A stretch of DNA of 5,021 bases from Candidatus Njordarchaeota archaeon (lineage in GTDB: Archaea > Asgardarchaeota > Njordarchaeia > Njordarchaeales > Njordarchaeaceae): the NCBI GenBank assembly GCA_029856615.1, contig JAHKLF010000133.1, positions 1-5,021 of the forward strand, written 5' to 3'. The notes under the pieces are model-generated. The model had not been told where the DNA came from, searched no databases, and worked only from the letters and a program-made list of their open reading frames with translations. The translations under genes and the position numbers were made by a program. Shown here piece after piece: positions 1 through 5,021 of the stretch (its first letter is position 1; every line of letters begins with the position of its first letter).

Positions 1-585
1 AAAGATGTCATGACTTTTCATCAAGAAATAATCATTCCCGCAGATCTGATCGTTCTAAGCGTTGGTATGGAACCAGGAAGGGACCTCAAAAAACTTTCTG
101 AAATACTTAGATTTCCATTGGGAGAAGACAGATTTGCATTAGAAGCTCATCCAAAGCTTAAACCCGTTGAATCATTGTCCCCGGGAATCTTCTTTGCGGG
201 AACTGTTCAAGGTCCAAAGAATATCCTAGAGACGTTATTATCAGCATCAGCGGCGGCTGTGAAAGCTGCACAAACACTAGCTCGCGGAGAGATCGAACTA
301 GAACCTTACATAGCCGTTGTTAATGAGGAAAAATGTGGTGGATGCGGTATATGCTCATATGTATGCCCATTTGAAGCAATTGAAATAGTTACTAAGGAGG
401 AGAAAGGAACAACAAGAAGAGTTTCCCAGGTAACGCCAGCACTTTGTCAGGGATGCGGAGTCTGCGCGTCCTCATGTCCTTCTGGAGCCATAGATCTGAG
501 GGGATATAAAACTAAACAACTTTCTTCGATGCTTATACACCTCGGCGAGATGTTAAAGGTGGTGCATTCTCATGAAGGAAACTAA
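1..585 (+). CDS. hdrA: HdrA-type FAD/iron-sulfur subunit, C-terminal part (5' end outside window)
   Basis: This is the C-terminal 194 residues of an HdrA-family protein, the flavin subunit at the centre of heterodisulfide reductase and Qmo-type complexes. The frame is open from base 1, so the ATG at base 10 is internal. First comes the end of the FAD-binding fold: the strand PADLIVLSVGMEP, then SPGIFFAGTVQGPKNI and an Ala-rich helix, as in the HdrA/thioredoxin-reductase-like flavoprotein family. Two ferredoxin-type [4Fe-4S] motifs follow: CGGCGICSYVCP (cysteine codons from base 334) and CQGCGVCASSCP (from base 445), ending in the familiar SGAIDLRGY. HdrA normally takes electrons from hydrogenase through MvhD, splits them at FAD and passes one branch through these clusters. 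It is cytoplasmic. Two ferredoxin motifs fit HdrA or QmoB better than QmoA, which lacks them. The stop lies inside the next gene (14-base overlap). HdrA-family assignment is firm; the exact subtype is open because the N-terminus is missing. Confidence 0.93.
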   Translation, partial: KDVMTFHQEIIIPADLIVLSVGMEPGRDLKKLSEILRFPLGEDRFALEAHPKLKPVESLSPGIFFAGTVQGPKNILETLLSASAAAVKAAQTLARGEIELEPYIAVVNEEKCGGCGICSYVCPFEAIEIVTKEEKGTTRRVSQVTPALCQGCGVCASSCPSGAIDLRGYKTKQLSSMLIHLGEMLKVVHSHEGN

Positions 586-802
586 GATAAATGAAATTAG
601 AAATAGAATAAAAATCGACACAGAGGTAAAAGGAAAAATCCTACGCGCATTAGAAAAACCAAAAACGATTCCCGAATTAGCTAAGGAAATAGGGCTACCG
701 ACAGAGAAAACGTTGTGGTACGTCATTTCTCTCAAAATAGCTAAAAGAATTGTTGAAGCTGGTGTAGAAGGAAATTACGTTCTTTATCGTAGAAAAAGGT
801 AG
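572..802 (+). CDS. Small winged-helix DNA-binding protein inside the Hdr/Mvh operon
   Basis: A 76-residue basic protein that reads as one winged helix-turn-helix domain. Helix 1 is about residues 17-28 (DTEVKGKILRALE), helix 2 about 32-41 (TIPELAKEIG), and the recognition helix about 43-60 (PTEKTLWYVISLKIAKR). A short wing follows at 65-74 (VEGNYVLYRR). There are no cysteines or histidines, so it cannot itself hold an iron-sulfur cluster or sense redox through thiols, and it has no membrane segment. The ATG at 572 follows AGGTGGTG (557-564) by 7 bases, and the gene overlaps the hdrA end by 14 bases, implying translational coupling. It may be a local transcription regulator of the operon, or a small accessory protein using this fold. 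The fold is fairly clear from the pattern; target and function are unknown. Confidence 0.8.
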   Translation: MKETKINEIRNRIKIDTEVKGKILRALEKPKTIPELAKEIGLPTEKTLWYVISLKIAKRIVEAGVEGNYVLYRRKR

Positions 803-806
803 GTGA
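801..806 (+). promoter_or_regulatory. Ribosome binding site choosing ATG 812 for the QmoC-like gene
   Basis: AGGTGA lies 5 bases before the ATG at 812 and matches the core of the archaeal Shine-Dalgarno sequence. A GTG at 803 in the same frame would add three residues but sits inside this site and has only a weaker AAAGG before it, so ATG 812 is preferred. The site begins in the stop codon of the winged-helix gene (800-802). Confidence 0.65.
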
Positions 807-811
807 GTGTT

Positions 812-1978
812 ATGAGTATTCAGGTTAATCCAAACTTCATAAGAAAAATAAAGTCTTACGGAGCAAATAAAATTAATCTGTGCTTTAACTGCGGAAATTG
901 TACAGCAACGTGCCCATTTTCTTATAAGTTTGATTCGATAATACCAAGAAAACTTATAAGATACGCTGTAATAGGAGCAGAAGATATAGTTTCAGCAGCA
1001 CCAGAAGCATGGCTTTGTTATGAGTGTGAAGACTGTAGCACACTATGTCCTAGACAAGCAAACCCAAATGTTATCATACGCGCTATCAAGAAATACGCTA
1101 TAGCGAGATATTCGGGCCCCTTATATTGGTTTACAGAGAAAATGATGACCTCTCTCAGCGCTTTAATAGGTATTAACATTCTTTTGGCTATAGTCTTTTC
1201 GTTACTCATTGCAACCGTATTAGCTCTAGGTTACGGTGTGATGGATCTGAACGCGGTTGATTTAGCCGCTTTTCTACCTCCAGAATACATACATGATTTT
1301 GGATTATTGCTAGGAGCTTACATTGGTGTCATGTTGATAAATGGTCTTTACACGCAATGGAAATTGATGAGAAATTATTTCACGCAACAAACGAAAAAAC
1401 GCAATTGGATAAGTGCGATCATTGGAACACTTATAGATGAAATAGTGACTCAGAAAAGGCATCTGTATTGTGGAAGTAAGCATAGATGGGTAGCCCACTT
1501 TTTAATCTTGTGGGGTTTCCTGGGTCTAGGCCTAGCCACTTTTCTATCATTCCTATTCAATAAGGATTTCAGTTATTACCCCCCGATAATCCCCGATCTA
1601 AACAAGGTATCTACAGCATCGTTATGGGAATTCATCGAAAGTCTCTCTCTTCAACTAATATCGTTTATAGGTATGATTTCAGGTATTGCGCTCTTAATAG
1701 GCTTAATGATAATGATTTACAGAAAAGTGGTAGGACTTACGTTTGAGAATCACTTTAGTGACTGGTACTTCGTTGTACTTCTAGCCATCGCAGACATATC
1801 TGGTCTTCTAACGCTTGCTGGAAGAGCATTATCCCTAATCCCATGGGTTTATTACTTCTATGTAATTCACTTAATATCCGTAGCCATTCTCATAATTATG
1901 GCTCCATTCTCTAGATTTGCGCACTCCGTATACAGATTCTTTACAATTCTTTTGTTGAAAAGAAATAATTACGCGTGA
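812..1978 (+). CDS. QmoC-like HdrC-HdrE fusion: iron-sulfur domain plus membrane cytochrome b domain
   Basis: A 388-residue membrane protein joining two modules. Residues 1-100 are HdrC-like with two [4Fe-4S] motifs, CFNCGNCTATCP (C24, C27, C30, C34) and CYECEDCSTLCP (C69, C72, C75, C79). Residues 113-380 form about six hydrophobic segments (roughly 113-140, 162-180, 226-249, 281-303, 318-336, 344-366) resembling HdrE/NarI cytochrome b. The block RWVAHFLILWGF (H229), and H353 and H371 at the 18-residue spacing of the NarI haem ligands H187/H205, suggest haem b binding. This order is that of QmoC, the membrane subunit that links a soluble Hdr-like module to the quinone pool; HdrD differs in carrying a CCG catalytic domain, absent here. 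The iron-sulfur domain should face the cytoplasm, next to HdrA. It lies 9 bases after the winged-helix gene and 9 before mvhD. The natural carrier (menaquinone, methanophenazine or other) cannot be read from sequence. The architecture is firm; orthology to qmoC is likely but untested. Confidence 0.88.
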   Translation: MSIQVNPNFIRKIKSYGANKINLCFNCGNCTATCPFSYKFDSIIPRKLIRYAVIGAEDIVSAAPEAWLCYECEDCSTLCPRQANPNVIIRAIKKYAIARYSGPLYWFTEKMMTSLSALIGINILLAIVFSLLIATVLALGYGVMDLNAVDLAAFLPPEYIHDFGLLLGAYIGVMLINGLYTQWKLMRNYFTQQTKKRNWISAIIGTLIDEIVTQKRHLYCGSKHRWVAHFLILWGFLGLGLATFLSFLFNKDFSYYPPIIPDLNKVSTASLWEFIESLSLQLISFIGMISGIALLIGLMIMIYRKVVGLTFENHFSDWYFVVLLAIADISGLLTLAGRALSLIPWVYYFYVIHLISVAILIIMAPFSRFAHSVYRFFTILLLKRNNYA

Positions 1979-1984
1979 GGTGAT
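1977..1984 (+). promoter_or_regulatory. Shine-Dalgarno site of mvhD overlapping the upstream stop codon
   Basis: GAGGTGAT is a near-full complement of the archaeal 16S rRNA 3' end and lies 3 bases before ATG 1988. Its first two bases belong to the TGA stop (1976-1978) of the QmoC-like gene, so termination and re-initiation happen at practically the same place. This supports the ATG at 1988 and translational coupling. Confidence 0.7.
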
Positions 1985-1987
1985 GAT

Positions 1988-2416
1988 ATGGCGGACGGAG
2001 AAAGTAAATGGGAACCATTAATAGTAGCATTTCTTTGTAAATGGTGTGCATCAGCAGGCGCGGATTTAGCTGGCGTATCTAGGCTAGAGTATCCACCAAA
2101 TATAACTTCAATAACAGTTCCTTGTTCGGGAAGAGTAGATCCACAATTAATATTATTAGCATTCGTAAATGGTGCTGATGGAGTTTTAATTGGTGGTTGC
2201 CACACTCCTGCTGATTGCCATTACGTTGCGGGTAATTTTAAAGCGCTCAAGCGTTTTGCTCTGATCCGAAAAATGCTCAAGCAATATGGAATAAATCCAG
2301 AGAGAGTTCGATTAGAATGGATATCCGCCACAGAAGCACAAAAATTTGTCGAAGTCGCTAGAGATTTTACTGAAAAAATTAGGAAATTAGGTCCTTTGAG
2401 GAGGAGAGAAAAATGA
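1988..2416 (+). CDS. mvhD: MvhD, iron-sulfur electron-transfer subunit linking hydrogenase to HdrA
   Basis: A 142-residue protein of the MvhD/FlpD family, the usual length for a stand-alone MvhD. In known complexes it carries a [2Fe-2S] cluster and bridges the [NiFe] hydrogenase to the FAD subunit HdrA. Family landmarks are CKWCASAGADLAGVSRLEYPP (split here as CKWC at 17-20 and the following AGAD...YPP block), VPCSGRVDP (C46), GADGVLIGGC (C71), CHYVAGN (C77) and a C-terminal WISATEAQKF. The five cysteines C17, C20, C46, C71 and C77 include the expected ligands. The C71-C77 interval reads CHTPADC, one residue longer than the CHxGDC form I know from methanogen MvhD. The start is supported by the strong ribosome site before ATG 1988. 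The stop overlaps the mvhG start (ATGA). Placement between the QmoC-like and hydrogenase genes fits its bridging job. In QmoB an MvhD-like domain is fused to an HdrA-like part; here they are separate genes. Confidence 0.93.
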   Translation: MADGESKWEPLIVAFLCKWCASAGADLAGVSRLEYPPNITSITVPCSGRVDPQLILLAFVNGADGVLIGGCHTPADCHYVAGNFKALKRFALIRKMLKQYGINPERVRLEWISATEAQKFVEVARDFTEKIRKLGPLRRREK

Positions 2417-3426
2417 ACGAGAAAAAAATAAAAATAGCAATAATTCCCGCAGCGAGTTGTGGAGGATGTGATGTCAGTCTAGCAAATTTGAATGAAAAAT
2501 TGCTGGAGTTAACAAATTTTGTTGATATTGTTTTTTGGCCCACAGTGGCGGACTTTAAAATAGAGGATCTAGAAAATTTAGAAAGCATCGATATAGCGTT
2601 ATTCATAGGTTCTATTAGATTAAAAGAGCACGAAGAAAAACTCAAACTTGCGCGTGAAAAAGCTAAAATATTAGTAGCTTACGGGGCTTGTGCATGCTTT
2701 GGAGGAATTTTTTCACTTGGTAATCTTTTTGACCCCGAAGAACTTCTGGAGCATGTCTATTTGTCCAATGAACTAATTACAACGGACAACACGGAGAAAG
2801 AAATACCAGGGCAGAAATATGAAATAAATGGATTAGATCTATCTATAACACCATTAACGGACCACGCCAGACCACTAAATGATTTTGCAAGAGTAGATAT
2901 ATACGCTCCTGGGTGTCCGCCTAGAGAAATAGTTCTAGACATGCTTATCAAGGTAATATCCGATTATATACAAACTCGCCAAATACCCGAGATACCATTG
3001 GTCTTAGCGAAGGACACCCCATTATGCAATTCTTGTCCTAGAATAAAACCCGAAAAAATATCGATTGACAGATTTAGGAGAATTGGTCGTGAACCGATAC
3101 AACAAGATTTATGCTTCTTAGCTCAGGGGGTTATCTGTTTAGGACCTATTACCAGAGACGGTTGTGGGCTTCCGTGCATAAAGGCAAATATGCCCTGTAG
3201 AGGATGTTTTGGTCCTACTTCGGATGTTATAGATCCAGGTGGAAAATTCGCGAGCGCTTTTGCTCCATTATTCAAATTAGATCAAGAAAAGACGTTATCT
3301 GACGAAGAATTGATCAAAATTGTGGAAGAGATCGATGATCCTATTGGCTATGCATATCGATTTACGCTTGGGATAAGTCTCCTAAAAAGGATAATGAGGG
3401 AAATAAAGGAGGGGAGAACGGAATGA
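2413..3426 (+). CDS. mvhG: MvhG, small (electron-transfer) subunit of group 3c-type [NiFe] hydrogenase
   Basis: A 337-residue hydrogenase small subunit that carries electrons away from the NiFe site through iron-sulfur clusters. The proximal-cluster pattern is complete: CGGC (C16, C19), GACACFGG (C93; C95 is extra) and APGCPP (C168). The C-terminal half holds the cysteines for two more clusters: CNSCPR (C205, C208), C234, CLGPITRDGCGLPC (C242, C251, C255) and CRGC (C262, C265), the layout of Mvh/F420-type small subunits. There is no twin-arginine signal or membrane anchor, so it is cytoplasmic, as expected for group 3. It is somewhat longer than the roughly 300 residues usual for MvhG, with much of the extra in the 115-160 stretch before the PGCPP motif. 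GAGGAGG (2398-2404) precedes ATG 2413 by 8 bases. The start overlaps the mvhD stop and the end overlaps the mvhA start, both by 4 bases. Group assignment rests on neighbours as much as on the sequence. Confidence 0.94.
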   Translation: MNEKKIKIAIIPAASCGGCDVSLANLNEKLLELTNFVDIVFWPTVADFKIEDLENLESIDIALFIGSIRLKEHEEKLKLAREKAKILVAYGACACFGGIFSLGNLFDPEELLEHVYLSNELITTDNTEKEIPGQKYEINGLDLSITPLTDHARPLNDFARVDIYAPGCPPREIVLDMLIKVISDYIQTRQIPEIPLVLAKDTPLCNSCPRIKPEKISIDRFRRIGREPIQQDLCFLAQGVICLGPITRDGCGLPCIKANMPCRGCFGPTSDVIDPGGKFASAFAPLFKLDQEKTLSDEELIKIVEEIDDPIGYAYRFTLGISLLKRIMREIKEGRTE

Positions 3427-4868
3427 AATTGATACGAATTAACCCCATAACTAGGTTAGAAGGAGAGGGAGTAATATCAATTATTCTTGATGATCAAGGC
3501 AATGTAAAAGATGCTTATTATCATATCATAGAATTCAAAGGATTCGAAAAATTCTGCATTGGCAGACCAGTAGAGGAGTTACCTAGAATCGTAACCCGGA
3601 TATGTGGTGTTTGCCCGTGGGCACATCACATGGCTTCGGGAAAGGCTGTAGACCAGATATATGGAAGAGAACCTAGTCCAGCAGCAAAAAAGATCCGGGA
3701 ATTAGCTTATTGCGCGCATATAATTGACAGTCATAGTCTTCATTTCTTCTATTTAGCCGCACCTGATTTTCTTGCAGGTCCTGGAGCTCCCAAAGAAGAA
3801 AGGAATGTTATAGGATTATTCAAGAAAAATCCCGACTTAGTAAAAGATATCGTTAGGCATAGAAGTTATGCTGTTAAAGTAACGGATACTATTGGTGGAA
3901 AGGCTATTCATCCAGTTTGCAACGTTCCAGGAGGAGTTAGTAAACCTCTGAGCGAAAAAGATGTTAAAGAATTCACAGAATATGCTAAGGAATTGATTAA
4001 ATTCTCGTTGAATTGGATTGAGAAATTCGAGAAAGAAATATTAAATAAATACAAGGATCTAATTCTTAGCGATCTTTACTATGCTGAAACATATTATATG
4101 GGGATGGTAGATAATTACAATCGAATGAATTTCTACGATGGTATGGTTAGGGTAGTTGATCCTAAGGGCAATGAGGTAGCTAAGTTCCCAAATGATGAAT
4201 ATGCAAATTATATTGCAGAAAAAGTTATGAGATGGTCATATACCAAGTTTCCATATTTAAAGAAAATTGGTTGGAAAGGTTTTTCAGATGGTATCAATAG
4301 CGGAATGTATAGAGTAGGTCCATTGGCTAGGCTTAATGTATCGGATAAATTAGCTACCGATAGAGCTCAAGAAGCATTTGAGCGATTCAAGGAATTAGGT
4401 GGTCATCCATGTCATTACTCGATGTTTTATCACTATGCTAGGTTGATAGAGATCTTATATGCAGCTGAAAGAATGCTAGAGTTACTTAAGGATGAGGAAA
4501 TACTTAGTAAAGATATAATCAACTATGATGGAGAACCAACTTATAGAGGAGTAGGAATCGCAGAAGCTCCAAGGGGTATCCTTTTCCATCACTACGAGAC
4601 AGATGAAAACCTAATAACCAAAAGGGTCAATATAATTATTCCAACAACACAGAACAATCTTCCAATAAATTACGAAATAAGGAAGGTTGCCCAAAAAACG
4701 ATTAAGAACGGAAAAGTAAATGATGAAATCCTAAACTTGATAGAAGTAGCGTTCAGAGCATACGATCCGTGCCTGGCATGCTCAGCACATGCAATAAATC
4801 GGGGACCACTATTAAAAGTGAGAATATTACGTGAAAACGGCGAGATCATAAAAGAGTTGCCCATTTAA
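3423..4868 (+). CDS. mvhA: MvhA, catalytic large subunit of group 3c-type [NiFe] hydrogenase
   Basis: A 481-residue catalytic subunit that reversibly splits H2. Nickel-ligand motifs are intact: RICGVCPWAHH (C61, C64) and DPCLACSAH (C450, C453, H456). Both end cysteines are ordinary codons, so there is no selenocysteine. Other landmarks are RLEGEG (E13, the probable proton-transfer Glu; the family usually has His at residue 15), FKGFEKFCIGRPVEELPRI (around E38), SHSLHFFYLAAPDF, GGKAIHPVCNVPGGV (158-172) and EAPRGILFHHYE, whose R384 matches the conserved active-site Arg. A 25-residue tail after H456 should be cut off by a maturation protease once nickel is inserted; no such protease is in the window. 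Length fits group 3c. GGAGG at 3408-3412 lies 10 bases before ATG 3423, and the start overlaps the mvhG stop. The enzyme is cytoplasmic and should be active, with electrons leaving through MvhG and MvhD to HdrA. F420 reduction is unlikely because no FrhB-like gene is seen. Confidence 0.95.
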   Translation: MKLIRINPITRLEGEGVISIILDDQGNVKDAYYHIIEFKGFEKFCIGRPVEELPRIVTRICGVCPWAHHMASGKAVDQIYGREPSPAAKKIRELAYCAHIIDSHSLHFFYLAAPDFLAGPGAPKEERNVIGLFKKNPDLVKDIVRHRSYAVKVTDTIGGKAIHPVCNVPGGVSKPLSEKDVKEFTEYAKELIKFSLNWIEKFEKEILNKYKDLILSDLYYAETYYMGMVDNYNRMNFYDGMVRVVDPKGNEVAKFPNDEYANYIAEKVMRWSYTKFPYLKKIGWKGFSDGINSGMYRVGPLARLNVSDKLATDRAQEAFERFKELGGHPCHYSMFYHYARLIEILYAAERMLELLKDEEILSKDIINYDGEPTYRGVGIAEAPRGILFHHYETDENLITKRVNIIIPTTQNNLPINYEIRKVAQKTIKNGKVNDEILNLIEVAFRAYDPCLACSAHAINRGPLLKVRILRENGEIIKELPI

Positions 4869-4870
4869 AA

Positions 4871-4887
4871 ATATTTTCTTCATTTAT
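4871..4887 (+). terminator. Possible T-rich archaeal-type terminator of the operon
   Basis: A pyrimidine/T-rich run (ATTTTCTTCATTTAT, around 4873-4887) begins within a few bases of the mvhA stop. Archaeal RNA polymerase often terminates on T tracts without a strong hairpin. The longest pure T run is only four bases, so this is a weak call. Confidence 0.3.
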
Positions 4888-4889
4888 CT

Positions 4890-4910
4890 GGAGTGCGTGA
4901 CATAGACTCC
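4890..4910. repeat. Short inverted repeat (5-base arms, 11-base loop)
   Basis: GGAGT at 4890-4894 is complementary to ACTCC at 4906-4910, separated by 11 bases. A second ACTCC at 4932-4936 could pair with the same left arm instead. The stem is short, so it may be chance, but it sits directly after the T-rich stretch and could contribute to termination or mRNA 3'-end structure. Confidence 0.3.
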
Positions 4911-4918
4911 GACTTTCT

Positions 4919-4930
4919 CACCATATGGTG
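4919..4930. repeat. Perfect 12-base palindrome CACCATATGGTG
   Basis: CACCATATGGTG reads identically on both strands and does not extend further. It contains an NdeI-type CATATG core. It directly precedes the 10-base repeat block, so it may be half of a composite protein-binding site. A dimeric winged-helix regulator could bind such a site, but nothing here shows that it does. Confidence 0.45.
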
Positions 4931-4960
4931 GACTCCGTTAGATTCATTTAGACTCATAAA
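4931..4960. repeat. Three consecutive 10-base imperfect repeats (GAYTCMKTTA-like)
   Basis: The units GACTCCGTTA, GATTCATTTA and GACTCATAAA follow one another without gaps. Each begins GAYTC, so the motif recurs once per DNA helical turn (start points 4931, 4941, 4951). A further GACTCCG occurs at 4905-4911. Such phasing would place the motif on one face of the helix, as in some operators, and the block abuts a TATA-like stretch. With three degenerate units, chance is not excluded. Confidence 0.4.
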
Positions 4961-5021
4961 TTAAATATAGTAATACAACTAGAATGCGACAACGGCGCCT
5001 TCCAATGCTACCAAAAAGATT

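Larger units (their letters stand above)
4869..5021. other. Intergenic tail after the hydrogenase operon
   Basis: No gene can be called here with confidence. In order it holds a T-rich stretch right after the mvhA stop, a short inverted repeat, a perfect palindrome, three consecutive 10-base imperfect repeats and an AT-rich TATA-like stretch (TTAAATATA, 4961-4969). From about 4979 to the window end the composition becomes more GC-rich, and a short open frame exists on each strand: 13 codons ending in TAG at 4979 on the minus strand, and an ATG at 4984 on the plus strand without a ribosome site. No tRNA or rRNA sequence is visible. Confidence 0.7.

Noticed and set aside
10..12. ATG as the start of the first gene
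   Set aside because: The frame is open from base 1, and the downstream sequence begins in the middle of the HdrA FAD-binding fold, so this Met is internal to a longer gene.
803..805. GTG start for the QmoC-like gene
   Set aside because: It lies inside the AGGTGA ribosome site that is well placed for ATG 812; only three residues differ.
812..1978. HdrD (HdrC-HdrB fusion) or DsrK
   Set aside because: After the two iron-sulfur motifs the protein continues into hydrophobic membrane segments and has no CCG cysteine repeats.
2379..2645. Minus-strand open frame of 88 codons opposite mvhD/mvhG (and similar minus-strand frames at 553-735, 1018-1209, 1310-1498, 1969-2205, 2757-2951, 4670-4864)
   Set aside because: All lie opposite well-supported genes with clear family motifs, and I saw no recognisable domain in their translations; they are antisense shadows.
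4770..4796. Selenocysteine or split large subunit as in VhuU-type hydrogenases
   Set aside because: The C-terminal DPCLACSAH motif is encoded in frame in the same gene with ordinary cysteine codons and no in-frame TGA.
2413..4868. F420-reducing hydrogenase (Frh) instead of Mvh
   Set aside because: No FrhB-like F420-binding subunit is present, and MvhD directly precedes the small subunit, which fits the MvhDGA arrangement.
4961..4969. TATA box TTAAATATA as a rightward promoter
   Set aside because: The spacer is AT-rich enough for such a match by chance, and no credible downstream plus-strand gene with a ribosome site is visible before the window ends; left as a note only.

Overview
The window is one rightward, tightly packed operon fragment (bases 1-4868) followed by about 150 bases with no gene that can be called with confidence. 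Gene order is: 3' part of an HdrA-type flavin/iron-sulfur subunit; a 76-residue winged-helix protein; a QmoC-like fusion of an HdrC-type iron-sulfur domain with an HdrE/NarI-type membrane cytochrome b domain; then MvhD, MvhG and MvhA, the linker, small and large subunits of a cytoplasmic group 3c-type [NiFe] hydrogenase. Genes overlap by 14 or 4 bases or lie 9 bases apart, so co-transcription and translational coupling are very likely.

The source is most likely an archaeon, probably anaerobic and hydrogen-metabolising. The reasons are AT-rich DNA with heavy use of ATA (Ile) and AGA/AGG (Arg), strong GGAGGTGAT-type Shine-Dalgarno sequences, an archaeal-looking small winged-helix protein inside the operon, and the Hdr/Mvh gene set itself. 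This gene set also occurs in sulfate reducers and other bacteria, so a bacterial origin is not excluded and no lineage can be named from the sequence alone.

Likely working model (inference): MvhA splits H2 at a NiFe site, MvhG carries electrons through three iron-sulfur clusters, and MvhD passes them via its iron-sulfur cluster to the FAD of HdrA. HdrA could send electrons out through its two C-terminal ferredoxin-type clusters and into the iron-sulfur domain and haem-binding membrane domain of the QmoC-like protein. The usual soluble HdrB and HdrC subunits are absent from the window, and the HdrC role is fused to a membrane anchor. This suggests a membrane-attached complex exchanging electrons between H2 and a lipid-soluble carrier (a quinone or methanophenazine), possibly with ferredoxin, rather than the classic soluble MvhADG-HdrABC heterodisulfide reductase. 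HdrB or a second HdrA/QmoA could lie upstream of base 1.

The tail (4869-5021) holds a T-rich stretch, a small inverted repeat, a perfect 12-base palindrome and three consecutive 10-base imperfect repeats. It may contain the operon terminator and a regulatory site, or the 3' end of a convergent gene.
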